Below the pieces are notes generated by a model. It saw only the letters and a program-made list of their open reading frames with translations. It was not told the origin of the DNA and made no database searches. Position numbers and translations under genes: made by a program. A stretch of 64,000 nucleotides of DNA from Hibiscus mutabilis (taxonomy: Eukaryota > Streptophyta > Magnoliopsida > Malvales > Malvaceae): the NCBI GenBank assembly GCA_019671005.1, contig JAGYYJ010000508.1, forward strand, positions 1-64,000, read 5' to 3'. Below are positions 22,954 to 35,090 of this stretch, in pieces. Positions within the stretch are counted from its first letter, which is position 1; the number at the start of each line of letters is the position of its first letter.

Positions 22954-23311
22954 TATACTATGCACGGTGAAAATATTTTACTTTTACAAGCGCTTTAATT
23001 TTAGGAGTTAAGGATTTAATTTAGGGTTTATAGTTTAGGGGTTTAGGTTTATGTGCTTAGAATTTAGAGGATGTGGTTTGAATTCAGAGTTTAGGGTTAG
23101 AATTTAGGGGTTATAGGTAAAAACCTAATTTTTACCATATTACTCTAAACCTTAACCTCTAAACCCTATACCCTAACCCTAAACCCTAAATTCTAACCAC
23201 AAACTTTAAAATTTAAACCCGTAAACTATAAACTCTAAACTAAATCCCTAACCCTTAAAATTAAGGCGCTTGGGGAAACAAAATGTTTTCACCTCCAGTG
23301 CATCGTATATT
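22954..23311. mobile_element. MITE-like fold-back element with telomere-like interior
   Basis: The ends are inverted: TATACTATGCACGGTGAAAA on the left and, on the complement of the right end, ATACGATGCACTGGAGGTG. Then AAGCGC(T/C)TTAATTTTA is present in both arms. The interior is degenerate TTTAGGG on the left half and CCCTAAA on the right half, turning over near 23125. About 360 bp. Confidence 0.75.
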
Positions 23312-23387
23312 TTCCCTTTAATTTAATACCTATAATTAAACCATTGAAGTTTTAACCAACTTATATATATTTAAAACCATTATTAAT

Positions 23388-23545
23388 CAACAACCCATTA
23401 GTTTAGTGGGATGGGGCACTATATTCCTTAAGCAAGGTTAGGGGTTTGAATCCTAATATTGTGAATGAAAAAAATTGGATTGAGAGGGTTGCCCTATAAT
23501 GAGTCATTGCAATATCCGATCTGGATTAATCAACATATGAGTTAG
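23388..23545 (+). mobile_element. tRNA-derived SINE-like element
   Basis: TAGTTTAGTGGGATGGGGCA resembles an RNA polymerase III box A and GGTTTGAATCC box B, about 45 bp apart. They are followed by ATATTGTGAATG, GAGAGGGTTGCCCTATAATG and ATCCGATCTGGATTAATC, the same series as the copies near 4500 and 22400. Confidence 0.65.
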
Positions 23546-23602
23546 ATATTGTCTGTTAAGTCAAAAAGAATCATCGATTTTTAATTAACTTAGTAAAATA
23601 AA

Positions 23603-24840
23603 GGCTAAAGGGTCAAATTTGCCCCAACTTTTCCCCCGTAATTTTGCCCTCAAAGTCAGTCAATTGCATCAATGTTGCCCTTTGACCGACGTTGACCGTT
23701 GAAGTATTAACGTGGCAATTAACAGTGAAGTCGTTCATGCAATTTTACCCTCGAAGTCATTTAATTGTAGTAATTTTGCCCTCGGTTTTATTTAGTTTTT
23801 GAATAAAATTGGATAAATAATTTAGTTTTTCGAGTTGAACTTTCACAAACAGAATATATGAAAAATCGATTAACAAATTGGTGTAAATATCCTTTGGGTC
23901 TCTGGTAATTTTAGAAATAATCAAAGTGAAAATAAAAAAATTATTAGAAATAAAAACTAATATAAAAATTAAAAATAAATAAAATATTCAAAAAAATATT
24001 GAAAATAAAAATTAATATAAAAATTAAAATGTATTAGAAATTATAAAATGATAAATTATAAATATAAAAATTAAAAAATATTTATAAAATTTTAAAAAAT
24101 TGAACAATTTCACACAATTTTATTTCGTTTTTCTACATAAAACTGATGTTTATTAATATTTGATAAGTTTCATTACTACTCTAATAGAAAGATGATTCCA
24201 TTAAAAAATATGCTCAAAAAATATTAGTTGGCTTAGCATAACCAGAGACAGTCGAAATTTTTTTCAATGATTCTTTCTAATATTTTGAAATTTTGATTTT
24301 TTTTATATTTATAATTTTATATTGATGTTTTATCATTTGGTGAAAATTTTCACTTTTTTAATATTTTATAAATATTTTTAAATTTTTGTATTTATATTTT
24401 TATCATTTTATAATTTCTAATACATTTTAATTTTTATATTAGTTTTTATTTTCAATAATTTTTGAATATTTTATTTATTTTTATTAAGTTTATGGATTTT
24501 TAAATTATTTTTTAAATTATTATGAACCCAAAGGATATTTACACCAATTTGTTAATCGTTTTTTCATATTTTCTGTTTATAAAAATTCAACTCGAACAAC
24601 TAAATTATTTATCTAATTTTTTTCAAAAACTAAATAAACAGAGGGTAAAATGGCTGCAATTGAATGACTTCGGGAGTAAAATTACATGAATGACTTCACT
24701 ATTAACTGTCACGTTAGCACTTTAACGGTCAACGTCGGTTAAAGGGCAATATTACTGCAATTGACTGACTTTGAAAGCAAAATTACGAAAAAAAAGTATG
24801 GACAACATTTCTATTACAGGACAAATTTAACCCTTTAGCT
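23603..24840. mobile_element. 1.24-kb long-TIR fold-back element (Mutator-like)
   Basis: The arms are inverted over more than 330 bp: the left starts GGCTAAAGGGTCAAATTTG and the complement of the right starts AGCTAAAGGGTTAAATTTG. Further matched blocks are CAATTGCA...TTGCCCTTT, CGACGTTGACCGTT and CACCAATTTG near AAAGGATATTT. The AT-rich interior also pairs with itself. Identical 9-bp sequences TAAAATAAA flank it at 23594-23602 and 24841-24849. Long TIRs plus 9-bp target duplications fit Mutator-type transposons; no transposase is encoded. A transcript would fold into a very long hairpin. Confidence 0.88.
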
Positions 24841-24850
24841 TAAAATAAAA

Positions 24851-26186
24851 TATTAGATATTTTAAATGACATTCAAAAATTGAATTATGAGTTTACAAAC
24901 GAGTTTGACCAACAAATCAAAAAACTCAAAGGGTTATTATCTTATATAAATTTTTATAAATATGGTTATTTTTGAATTTAATGTTTTAATTCAAGATTTG
25001 GAAATTAAAAGCAAATTTAAGTTTGATGTAGAATTTAAAATTTTAGAATTTAGCTTAAAAATAAACATAATTATATAACTTTTTACGCTTATCAAACTCG
25101 AATCCAAAATACAATGGTCGTTGTCGGTATTATTATCCAATGGTTGTAGCACTAGCACATGACTTGAGTGCAATAATTTACTGCAAGAGAAAGAGAAAGA
25201 GAAAGAGAAAGAGAAAGAGGATTCCCATCCCATGAAAACAAGTTCCAAAATGGTCACCACTCACCACTCTGTGTGTCGCCTCCTCCCTCAAAAGCAAAGC
25301 ACGCGTCGGCCTTTGCTTGGGTGGAAATGAAGGCAGCCCTGAACATGATGCCGATGCCCATACCTCAACAAATCCACTATCCTCTCATTACACCAATCAA
25401 CGTGTCGCTGCCTTACAGGCCCTAATTCCAAGTACATTTTGTATCCATTCGTGGACTTCCATGCTGATTCCAACACATCAAAAACTAAAACCTGTTGTCC
25501 TGTTGGGATCTTTGTCGTTTTCAGATTAAAAGCCTCATACTTATCATCTCATATTCAATCAATCCACAGTTTCCTCGATGTTTGTTTTTTTTAAATTACG
25601 TAAATTACTATTAAATTTTATTTTTAAATTTATTTTAATTATAAATTTTTTAAACGTTTAATTTATTTATTAAAATTTAGATATTAAACGTTTTTTTGTT
25701 ACTTTTTTATTAATTTTTTAATGTTGTCTATTTACTGACGAACAAAATTTTTTTATAAAATCTAAAAGATAAAAAGTTTCATCTGCACAAGAAAAATGAT
25801 CAATAAGAGAAAATTAAAATATTTATGTTTGGTTTGTGGATTTCGGGACACTTTCCGATGAAATAGAAGTCAGATTTAGACTCAAAGATCAGACGAAACA
25901 ATCGATAAAATTTGATATCGAACAATCACCATCTACGATGTGCGTCTGACAATAATAAATGGTAGGATGATAAAAAACGTTTAATGTATAAATTTTAATG
26001 ACAAAAAATTTTAATATCTAAAGTTTAATAAGTAAATTAGACGTTTAAAAACTTTAATAACTAGAATAGATTTGAGATTAAAATTAAGTGATAATTTATA
26101 TAATTTACCTTTTTTTCTTTCTCTTTTAAATTCCCACTTAGCTCTTTGAAACAGATTCATCTTTTTGAAACGATAAAACTTAAAAG
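24851..26186. other. Intergenic, upstream of the TPR gene
   Basis: AT-rich, with an AAAGAG microsatellite at 25186-25220 and a GC-richer patch at 25266-25510. That patch is open in both directions (25317-25529 plus, 25476-25288 minus), but neither translation has a feature I recognise. Confidence 0.4.
25186..25220 (+). repeat. (AAAGAG)n microsatellite
   Basis: About six AGAGAA units in a row. The minus-strand Phe-Ser open frame over it is an artefact of the repeat. Confidence 0.9.
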
Positions 26187-27265
26187 ATGCTGCTGAGAAG
26201 CTCGTCAACCCCAATTTTAAACTCATGGTTTCCAAATTCAAAAGACTGTCCGATTTCATCACCGGAACCAGATTTTCGAGTTCTTCAAAGAACAAGCTCG
26301 GTCTCGTTCCACTCCCCGTCTTCCATTGATGACCATAAGCTTATCAGACCACGAAACACGAGGAAAGCCATAATACCAACACCCCATTCTCTTGATAAGC
26401 AAGCAAGGCAAGGTTGTGATCGAGAAAGAGAGTTGAAACCCGAACCCGAATCTTGTTCACTCAGAAGGCAATTGTTTTCGAGTTCGGGGTTGGGGGAAAT
26501 GGTGGTGGATGGTGAAGATAGTGGTTCCGAGATGCAGACACTCATTATAGGCGGCGATGAAGGAGAAGGAGATGGTGATGGTGGAATCGGTTGCGGCGGA
26601 GGCGGTGGGTGAGGGTTCTTCGAGAGCAGTAGTCATGGGAGTGATAGCACTGATGTTTACTATCAGAAGATGATCGAAGCTAATCCGGGCAATTCACTTT
26701 TGCTTGGCAATTATGCCAAGTTCTTGAAAGAGGTAAATATATGAATTCTTAAGGCAATCATATGTATCTGTATCCGTATCCGTATCTGACATTTATCCGA
26801 ATCCGGGTTTTCTTCCATGATTGTTGAACAGATTAGGGGAGATCTTGACAGAGCGGAGGAGTACTGCAGCAGGGCAATTTTGGCAAACCCAAATGATGGG
26901 AGTTTCTTGTCTCTCTATGCTAATCTAATTTGGCATAACCAAAAGGACATTCAAAGAGCCAAGAGTTACTTTGATCAAGCTGTTAAGACTGCCCCAAATG
27001 ACTGGTAAAACAAAACCCTCATTCATATAGTTTCTTGTTTATCAAGCAACCCTTCATTTTCAATTATGTAAAGCTGAAACTTAATGTGTCATTTTGGATT
27101 TTAATCCGCAGTTATGTCCTGGCTTCATATGCAAATTTTCTTTGGGATGTCGAAGACGGAGACGGAGACGAAGGGAGGGTAGAACAAACCGAGCACAGCT
27201 ATATACCTCCTACAGAGTTCTTCCTTGGACATCCTCAACACTCGTCCACAACTGCAGCTACCTGA
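26187..27265 (+). CDS. Tetratricopeptide-repeat protein, interrupted by an in-frame TGA
   Basis: Exons 26187-26732, 26832-27004 and 27112-27265 have GT-AG borders and matching phases. The start MLLRSSSTPILNSW is typical of a plant family of about 300 aa with a Ser-rich N-terminus, a Gly/Asp-rich linker and C-terminal half-TPR units. After the linker come YYQKMIEANPGNSLLLGNYA, then DLDRAEEYCSRAILANPNDG, then AKSYFDQAVKTAPND and YVLASYANFLWDVE, which are TPR-like helical pairs. The frame is otherwise continuous, but codon 142 is TGA (26610-26612) within the Gly-rich run GGGGG-stop-G. The frame beyond stays perfectly conserved, so the stop is either recent or a sequencing error. If real, it removes all TPRs. 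Biochemical role not known to me. Confidence 0.82.
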
Positions 27266-29315
27266 CTTATATGACCCTACAAATGACCTCCGGATTTTGT
27301 ACTAAGCTTTCTCTGGCCGCGGTAGCAATGTTAAACCGGACAACTTAGTTGATGTGAATGTCTTCTGTTCTTTACCTTGACTGTATTGCATCAATAATTT
27401 TGCCTGCAAATGTAATAAAAGTGGACTTTAAATGATCCTTTGTTTTGCCATTTTTTACTTAAATTTCCTGCTGAATGTTGAAAAGGGATATGTTTAAATT
27501 GAGAAAAGGAAGGTAATCAACCATATACTTCTTTGGATCTGCCTTCTTTTTTTTCTTTAATTTCCGAAGGGTATGTTTATTCGGAGTTAGTCCTATGTCT
27601 AGGGACAGAACCATTACTTTGGCCCTCCAAAATTTTTATTATAATACCATTTAGGTCCTTTTTATTTCAAATATTAATTAAATATTTTTTTTGTTCCTTC
27701 TAATATTTCATCATAATTTCGTCTAGATCTGTGTCCTTAAAGTCTTATTCACAGATAAACTTAATACAAAAATGATTCTAAGCCCAACCAATTTCTAAAT
27801 GACTCGAACTGAATAAATATAGAGCTTTTAGATTTGAAGAGACTTTTTACAAAATCTAAATCTGTAGAGTTGTAGAAGAGAGACGAGTTGAGCAACATGA
27901 TTTCTGGCCAAACAGGCCCAGACAACGACGAGTTCGATGTTGGAAGAGCATTGCGACCCTATGCTTAGAAAGAGAAAGTTGTTTGTTTGAAACCAAACTG
28001 TTTTTAAAATTTTCAATGAAGTTGAATAAACCATTTGGATGGGAAAATGAGAGTTTTATTTATATACTTATAATTTTTTATTTTTTTTAAACTTCTAGTA
28101 ATATTTTATATGAGTTTTTAATTTTAAAATTTTATTTTATATATTTTTTTTTATATTTTGTCGATGTGATATATTAACGCCAACATTATTACATGTAATA
28201 GTGACAACAAAATGAGATTTCGAGCCACAAAAAATATAGTATCATAAATTACAGTCTCGTTGGATTAGTTAGCAATAAATTGAATATCAACAGTTATATA
28301 AAAAAATTAACATACATTAATCACAACCATCAACTAGCAAGAAAAAACACTAAATCTTTTAAATAAAATTAGATATTTAAATCTCAACATTATGAATAAA
28401 ATAAATTAAATTGTAAAGACCGTCCTCATAATAAATTTTTACGGTACCTAATTTAAATTAATTAGCCAATAAATTAAACATCAATGTTCATACAAAAAAA
28501 TCATAAATTAACCATATAAAACAATTTAATTGAAAATTTTTGAAACTTTAAGGTCACACTACTCAAATAAAATTTTTTCTCATTAAATATATTCAAATGT
28601 TGATAATTAATTTTACCGATATACAAATAAATTATATAAATCTAAAACCAACCTAAGAATCAAAATTGATGTGATCTATATCAAATTGACAATAATCAAG
28701 ATGCAAAACTACTTATTTTATTTTATAAAACCGAGAACACTCCAATCTATCATATTTTATAAAACGTGCCAAATTCATATAAGATATGAATCAAAAATTG
28801 TACAGCTTTAAAAGAAAATGCCTAACCGAAGCAGGCCATATTTCAACACTTTGAAAAACATAACATTGACATTTAAAAATATTTTATATATTAATATCAA
28901 TATTTTAAATTAATAAACAAAACCAACCAACCAGACCTCTCAGACAAATTTAATGAGTAATGACCTAAAACATAGGCAAATTCGATGATCTTATATTAAA
29001 AATGTATCAAATTGGGCAAGTGGTCAAGATTAATGAACATAACATATCTGAACTAAGTATCAGATTAACACATAACCAAATTTACTATAATTTGGCAACT
29101 AAATATGATATTAGCTCCAAAGACCAAATTCCAATTTGATTTTGAAACATAAATCTGAGCCTGAATCAACAAATTATATTACTGTATAATCATAAGAAAC
29201 ATAGGCAAATACATATATTAAAAAGCATTGTCAGCATGGCATACTACCATTGCTAATTCTGTGATCATAAAACTAAACTTCTCATCTATATTCTATGCTC
29301 CAAGTTTACTTACTT
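27266..29315. other. Intergenic, AT-rich
   Basis: AATAAAAG near 27415 could serve 3' processing of the TPR gene. The rest is AT-rich repeat-like sequence without recognisable coding content; the minus open stretch at 27828-28034 has no domain I recognise. Confidence 0.45.
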
Positions 29316-32190
29316 TTAGAAAACATCAGGGTGGAAACGCCCTGGGATGGAGTTGCTTTGCTGTGCCTGCTTCAAATGCATCGTTAAGGCGTAGTTATTT
29401 ACCTGCAAAAACACACCATCAATTTTGTTAATTGATACTATCATGACATAATTTTGCTTTTCTTGTTTAAGCCTGTAAAGAGTAATCCCGAGAATCATTG
29501 ATGGTCTTCATCATTCAAAACATTTAAGGGTAAAAGGAGGAGTTGCAAAATTTTGTGATATCCAACCTCTAGAGAACGCAACTGCTCCTGGAATTGGGAC
29601 ACCAATTGCTTCAAATGTTCCAACTCGTTGGTTTTGTCCAGGTACTCTTTTTGACGTTCATGCTGGATAGCCACTGCACGCTTTAGTACTGTGTTTTCTT
29701 GGATCAAGACTTGAATCTGTTCCTTTAACATGATATTTTCCTGACAACGATTTACAATCAAATCAACAAGGTGATGCTTGCCAACTCCAAAGCCAACATA
29801 AAAGATAATATATATCTTGAAACCACGTTTGATTTCACAAATGCATAAAACACTAAACCCAAAATTTCAACATGATTATTAAATTTTGCAACTGCAGACC
29901 CAAAAGGCCAAAACAAGAATACTTATAGTATTTGAATATGGGAATTGAAATCTATCATATCATCTGCTTCAAGCCTCAACAACACAGCTCCTCACATCTA
30001 ACTTCCAAGATCCAGTTTTGGAACCACACTTCAAACAATTGTCTTTGATTCCACATCTCAAAATCACTAACTTAATTGAAATCAAAAAGTAACTCTATTC
30101 ACTCATCTCCCTAGACTGGTTCTTTTATTTCCCTTGGCTTGTCTCACAACTTCCACAATAACTCCTAATCTTTAAGGAGAAATATTCAAAGATGAAAACT
30201 TTCATTTCCAGATTTCATTTTTAGTTACCATTTTATTCAGTTTGGGGGAAACATTATGGGCCTTGGTTTTGTGTTTTTGTATAGGGGTTAGGTTAGGCGT
30301 AATTTGAGACTCAAAATCAGGGCTGGGCAAGCAAACCTGCTATTGATACAACATGCTTAGGCTCAGCCTAAAACTGGCCGGTTCCATGACATGATTTAAA
30401 ACCATATAGCAATTTGCCTAAAAGCTGCTTCAAAAGTTTTGCAGGACATACAGAAGTTAAGAGATACATACCTTGTGAAAACTTTGTGCTGCCTCCTCAG
30501 CAACATGTTTACTTATGGACTTCTCCAGAACCTCCAGCAATTTAGAGGTACGGACTTTGGCATCATCCACACTTGAAGCACCCAGCATCTCCCTCACAAA
30601 CAAGTCCACCCATTCTGCACCATCAACAGGCAGAGTTTCAGGGGCCGATGGAATCTGAACAGTAGCAGCAGCAGCTTCTCCATTGTTGGTTAATATACCT
30701 GCAATTTCAACTACATATGTGAGATTTTCCTACCTTACATAAGTAGTAAGAACTGCCCATTTTAAAGTAGATGGTAGACCACACACAGCAACACAATTAA
30801 TCGTAAAATGGGCAATTTTGTGGCAGCAGGTTTGGTAAAAGTTACATATATAATTGTTCCACAGAAAATATTCTACTGAAATTGATTAACAGTAATATAT
30901 ATCTCTTGAGGCATATAACTTAGGACTCAAATCAAAAGGAAATTTATCACTTCTTTTTCTCTTCCAAAAATCATTTTTCGCTGGTTTATAAAAGTAACGG
31001 AAGAAGAATAGGAAACTAATGGTCAAAGGAACCATTTAAACAAACTGCATAATCTTACAGTTTACAGACTCTTGGAAGACCTATATATTTTACTCCCTTC
31101 TCATTCAGCATTCAATTTAACCCGTAGGCATATGAAATATTCTAAGAACTAACAAACACAGGCTAGAGTTGAATAGCAACAACATCAAGCAATAGGCTGA
31201 TTGACACTACAACTGTCGGTTTGTCATAGAAACTGTTCAGTAACATCAACCATCTATCAAAAACATATTTGAAGACAAGTGAGATTCTTGATAGGGAAAA
31301 AATAATTGAACAAAATAAATTTGGCAAGAAATAAGTGGCATACCATTCTCAGAAGTTGCACCCAGTTCCTCAACAGGACCGATCTTTTCCCCTTTAGCCT
31401 CTGCCACTCCTAAGTGAAGTTCCTGAAGCCTCTTGATCACAGTGTCTGTATCATTTCCACATTCATGTAGTGCTCTCTCCAGAAGCTGCAAAGAGTACAT
31501 AGTTAAATGTTAATAGAAGAGCCAGATGGATCACTATTCGACAGCCAACCATAATCTATTGCTCAACAACAAAATACAAAAAGGCAAGCACTTTAAAAGC
31601 TAAGCAACGGATTTATAGACAAAAGATAAACCTCAACTCACTAAAACAATTAATCTCATATACCCTTACTTTGTACATTCACAAACCTAGCTAAGTTCAT
31701 GTTTTAGACCTTGCCGAAAAAAAATACCCAACCTTACATATTTTCCAATTCATGGTTGCAATCCACACAACTGTACTTGTTAGAATTTATAGCAAAATAA
31801 TCAAAAGGGTTGTAGGTTTAGAATTTTGTACTTAGATCCCTACTTTCAAATCTCTTGCCCAAACAGAATTACCAAAGCAATGAATCAAGAAAGGTTACAA
31901 CTTCGCTACAAATCTTTGAAATCCAATTGCTAAATAACAAATAAAACATGCATTTCTGCATCTATTTAACGTATATATTTATTAATAAAACGAAAACAAA
32001 ATAAAAGGACCGTATATACCTCGGGGTCCATATGAGGGAAGAGGGCTCGGAGGTGGTCGAGGGGAGAAGGCGGCGGAGCAAAACGAACGGAAGAAGGAGA
32101 GCAGCACCGGAGCTTCTTTGAGACAGAAGCCGATGGCGACGGGATATCCTCGAAGAACGATCTCTTGCTCCCGCACACTGCCGCAGACAT
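29316..32190 (-). CDS. CUE-domain ubiquitin-system protein with C-terminal coiled coil
   Basis: Five exons on the minus strand: 32190-32020, 31485-31344, 30698-30472, 29740-29567 and 29402-29316. All are GT-AG, with phases adding up to 266 aa. The start MSAAVCGSKRSFFEDIPSPS leads to a CUE-like domain around residues 45-85 (LDHLRALFPHMDPE, then LLERALHECGNDTDTVIKRL), a three-helix fold that binds ubiquitin. Next is a helical region (WVDLFVREMLGASSVDDAKV), then a long heptad-rich coiled coil (VLIQENTVLKRAVAIQHERQ; LKQLVSQFQEQLRSLE). The highly conserved tail is VNNYALTMHLKQAQQ...IPGRFHPDVF. It matches a plant family annotated as ubiquitin system component Cue. A TATA-like box lies upstream at 32357-32366. 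The frame is intact. The cellular target is unknown to me. Confidence 0.92.
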
Positions 32191-32356
32191 CCTTCGCTAA
32201 ATCAAAGTAGAACTCTCTTTCTACCTCTATCAATGTTACTCCCTCTCCTTCTTTCTACCTTTGTGTTTGGTTGACGAGAAATTGAAGGGATTTGTTTCGA
32301 ATAGCGTTGGCTTTGCCTTTGGGATTTAGGTTTTCTGATCAGGGGGATTCCTTTTC

Positions 32357-32366
32357 CTTATATAGC
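32357..32366 (-). promoter_or_regulatory. Candidate TATA box of the CUE-domain gene
   Basis: CTATATAAGG on the minus strand, about 170 bp before the start codon, leaving room for a 5' leader. Confidence 0.5.
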
Positions 32367-33096
32367 AGGGGCGATGAACTGCTGGAGAAGAAAAGCAATG
32401 CCTTTTAAAGCGGCGAGGTTTTGGTTTTTACTTTTTATAAAGGGTAAAGTGGCTGTACACTCCTTGTATTCCAACCTGGAAAGCAAGCGTTAAAAAGTAC
32501 ACGGTTATAAAACCGCTTTTTTTTATATACAAATATTCCTTTTTTTAATAATTAATTAAAAATAACCTCAAACTTAATTATTTTAAAAAATTCTTTTCGA
32601 TCCATGTGAGGCGAACTCGAACTCGCATTCTTCACAAAGTAATTTTTGAACTCTATTATGTTCAATTTAAGAGTTATGGTTTATATCCTCTCTTTAATTT
32701 TAGTGGTTATGGTTTTATTTTAAAGTTTAAAGCTTAAGGGTTAGGTTATGTGGTTTATATTTTAGGGTTATGTTTGAAGGTTCAAAGTTTAATTTTTAAA
32801 GTCAAAATTATAAATTTAAATTTTAAATTTTATATTATAAATATACAGACATTTCTTTGGCTTGTTAAAAATATCATCCCTAATTTCATTTGCCTAAAAG
32901 ATGTTAATAAGATAAAAAAAATGTTGCATGGCTATAATTCCTCTGGTTTACGTGTATGAAGAAAATCATCCCTAATTTTAAACATGACAGTTTCACTAAA
33001 GTAATATTGTTATTATAATTATTTAGTATCATACGAAAATAATAGCTTGATATTAAATAATAACAGACATTATTAGAAAAATATTACGGGTTGATG

Positions 33097-33462
33097 ATAA
33101 AAACGAAAAGTTTTTATAAACACAATAGTATTAGAGTTTAGAGACCTAGTTGAAGGTTTAGGACTTAATGGTTTAAGTATAAGAGTTTAAAATTTAAGGT
33201 TTATAGTTAGAATTTAGGGTTTATTGTTAGAATCTATGGTTTAGAGGTTAGGGTTTAGTTTGTAGGGTAATATGGTTAGGAATTTAGGTTTTAACCTATA
33301 AACCCTAATATTTACCCTTAAACCTTAATTTCTAACCACACCCCTTAAATTCAAAACTTATACACTAAAACCCTAAACGCTAAGCAAAAAATCAAAACCT
33401 TAAAACTAATGTTTTTGTGAAAACAAATTTCTCACAAAAGTGCTTGTGTATGGAACAATTAC
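33097..33462. mobile_element. Fold-back element with telomere-like interior (second copy)
   Basis: Its left half contains TTTAGGG-like motifs (TAGAATTTAGGGTTTATTG) and its right half CCCTAAA-like motifs, turning over near 33285, as at 22954-23311. The ends TTTTTATAAACACAATAGT and ACAAAAGTGCTTGTGTATGG are only loosely inverted. Confidence 0.55.
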
Positions 33463-33477
33463 CCTTATTATTGTCGG

Positions 33478-33750
33478 TAAAACTTTGATACACAGGCTGT
33501 GTAAAACTAATTTTACACAACCCTGCATATTTACACTATAAACCTAAATCCTAAATTCCTAACACTAACCCTACAAAATTAAATCCTAAACATTAACCCC
33601 TATACACTAAATTCTAAACACTAACCTTATATTGTAAACCCTACAACCTAAACCCCTGAACTTTAAACCTTAAACTAAATTTCTAATCTCAAAAACTAAA
33701 GGGTACATGTAAATTAAAGTTTACACGACATATGTATCAAAGTTTTTTCC
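33478..33750 (-). mobile_element. MITE-like element, AAAACTTTGATACAC family
   Basis: Starts TAAAACTTTGATACACAGG and ends CATATGTATCAAAGTTTTTT, so the ends are inverted. The interior is degenerate CCCTAAA/CCTAAAT, about 270 bp in total. Neighbouring copy 33770-33996 has the opposite interior orientation. Confidence 0.75.
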
Positions 33751-33769
33751 TATTATTTTTTGTAAATGA

Positions 33770-33996
33770 AAAAACTTTGATAGACATGCCATATGTAAAC
33801 TTTAGTTTACACATACTTTTTAATTTTAGGGTTAGGGTTTAATGTTTAGTGGCTTAGATTGTAGAGTTTAGAATTTAAGGTTGGTGTTTAGAATTTATGA
33901 TACAAGATTTTGTTTTTTTAGAAACTTAATATTTAAATTTTATAGTGTAAATATACAGAGTTGTATAAAATATACAACCCTGTATCAAAATATTAC
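33770..33996 (+). mobile_element. MITE-like element, AAAACTTTGATACAC family
   Basis: Starts AAAAACTTTGATAGACATGCC and ends CCTGTATCAAAATATT. The subterminal GTAAACTTTAGTTTACACAT is a short palindrome shared with other copies. Interior degenerate TTAGGG. Confidence 0.75.
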
Positions 33997-34011
33997 CCAT
34001 TTGTAAATTCA

Positions 34012-34796
34012 TTCGAAAATAATAATTTGATAGTAAAATTAGCCGTGTAATTTTACACAAAGTAGAAGGAGGGAAAAAATAGGGTAAACTATACGGATGA
34101 CACTTAACTATAGGGTTGGTGTTGATATAACCATTATACTTTTAATTTTGGTAAATATACCACTAAATTATTTAATTGGCTTCAATCATGTCATCAACCG
34201 TTAAAAAATAACGGAGAGATCAACGTGATTATTAAATAAACTTGTATAATTACATATTTAGTTCCCGTTATTTACACAACTTATCAATTTGATCATAATT
34301 TTAATTTAATAAAATAAATTAATTATTTAGTTTTGGAGGAATTTAATTATTTTCATTTAATTTAATTAATTAATTTCCCCTTCCAATCAAGTGATGACAC
34401 GTGTCACTAGACCAAACATATTTTCATGATATAATGTACAATCTTTATTATATGTCTTAAACAGTTGTTAATGCTCGAAAAAATAGAAGCAAAGAAAATA
34501 TTCAAACCAGAATCTTTGAAGTACAAGTGGTGTGTGCTTGTCACTAGGCCAAGTATATTTTTATGATACAAAGTACAACATTTACTATATGTCTTATATA
34601 GTTGTTAATGGTCGAAAAAAAGGAGTTATAGTTTTAAAAACTCGAACATAATATATTTATAATACATAAAAATATCTAACTTAATTAAATAAATCTAATA
34701 GTTAAATTAAAATTAATAATAATCCATACGAAAATAATAATTTGATAGTAAAATTAGCCGTGTAATTTTACACAAGTAAAAGGAGGAAAAAAAATA
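34012..34796 (+). repeat. Near-identical 72-bp direct repeats ~710 bp apart
   Basis: CGAAAATAATAATTTGATAG followed by TAAAATTAGCCGTGTAATTT is found near 34015 and near 34728 with almost no change. Between them is a second, more diverged tandem pair (CACTAGACCAAACATATTTT near 34404; CACTAGGCCAAGTATATTTT near 34542). The second long copy ends about 300 bp before the DnaJ start. Confidence 0.8.
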
Positions 34797-35090
34797 GAAG
34801 GGGGCCGAAAAGGAAAAGAAGGAAAAAATGGTGGGCAGTATTAAAAAACGTGTTCTTTCAGTCCATGTACAAAAACAAAGTTAGCCACCAAACAAAATCC
34901 AATCTTTCTGGCTATGCCCTCCTCTCCTTTTCTTTCTCTCCTTTTGCTGTTTCCATTGAAGCTCTGTGTTCAACAATCAAACATGGATTACAAGATCAAA
35001 CCCAACTTTTTCTCTTGTAGTTGTTGAGAGATCAATTTTATCAACACCCTTTCTCAAAACCACTTAGAAAGTTTTATTTTTTTCAAAAAA

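Larger units (their letters stand above)
32400..35090. other. Intergenic block rich in MITE-like elements
   Basis: Between the divergent CUE and DnaJ genes. It holds telomere-like MITEs (33097-33462, 33478-33750, 33770-33996, and a worn piece near 32660-32850) and two sets of direct repeats near 34.0-34.8 kb. No coding region is recognised. Confidence 0.6.

Noticed and set aside
22990..23280. True interstitial telomere tract
   Set aside because: The TTTAGGG-like units are degenerate, reverse direction at the centre and lie between inverted ends, so a fold-back element fits better.
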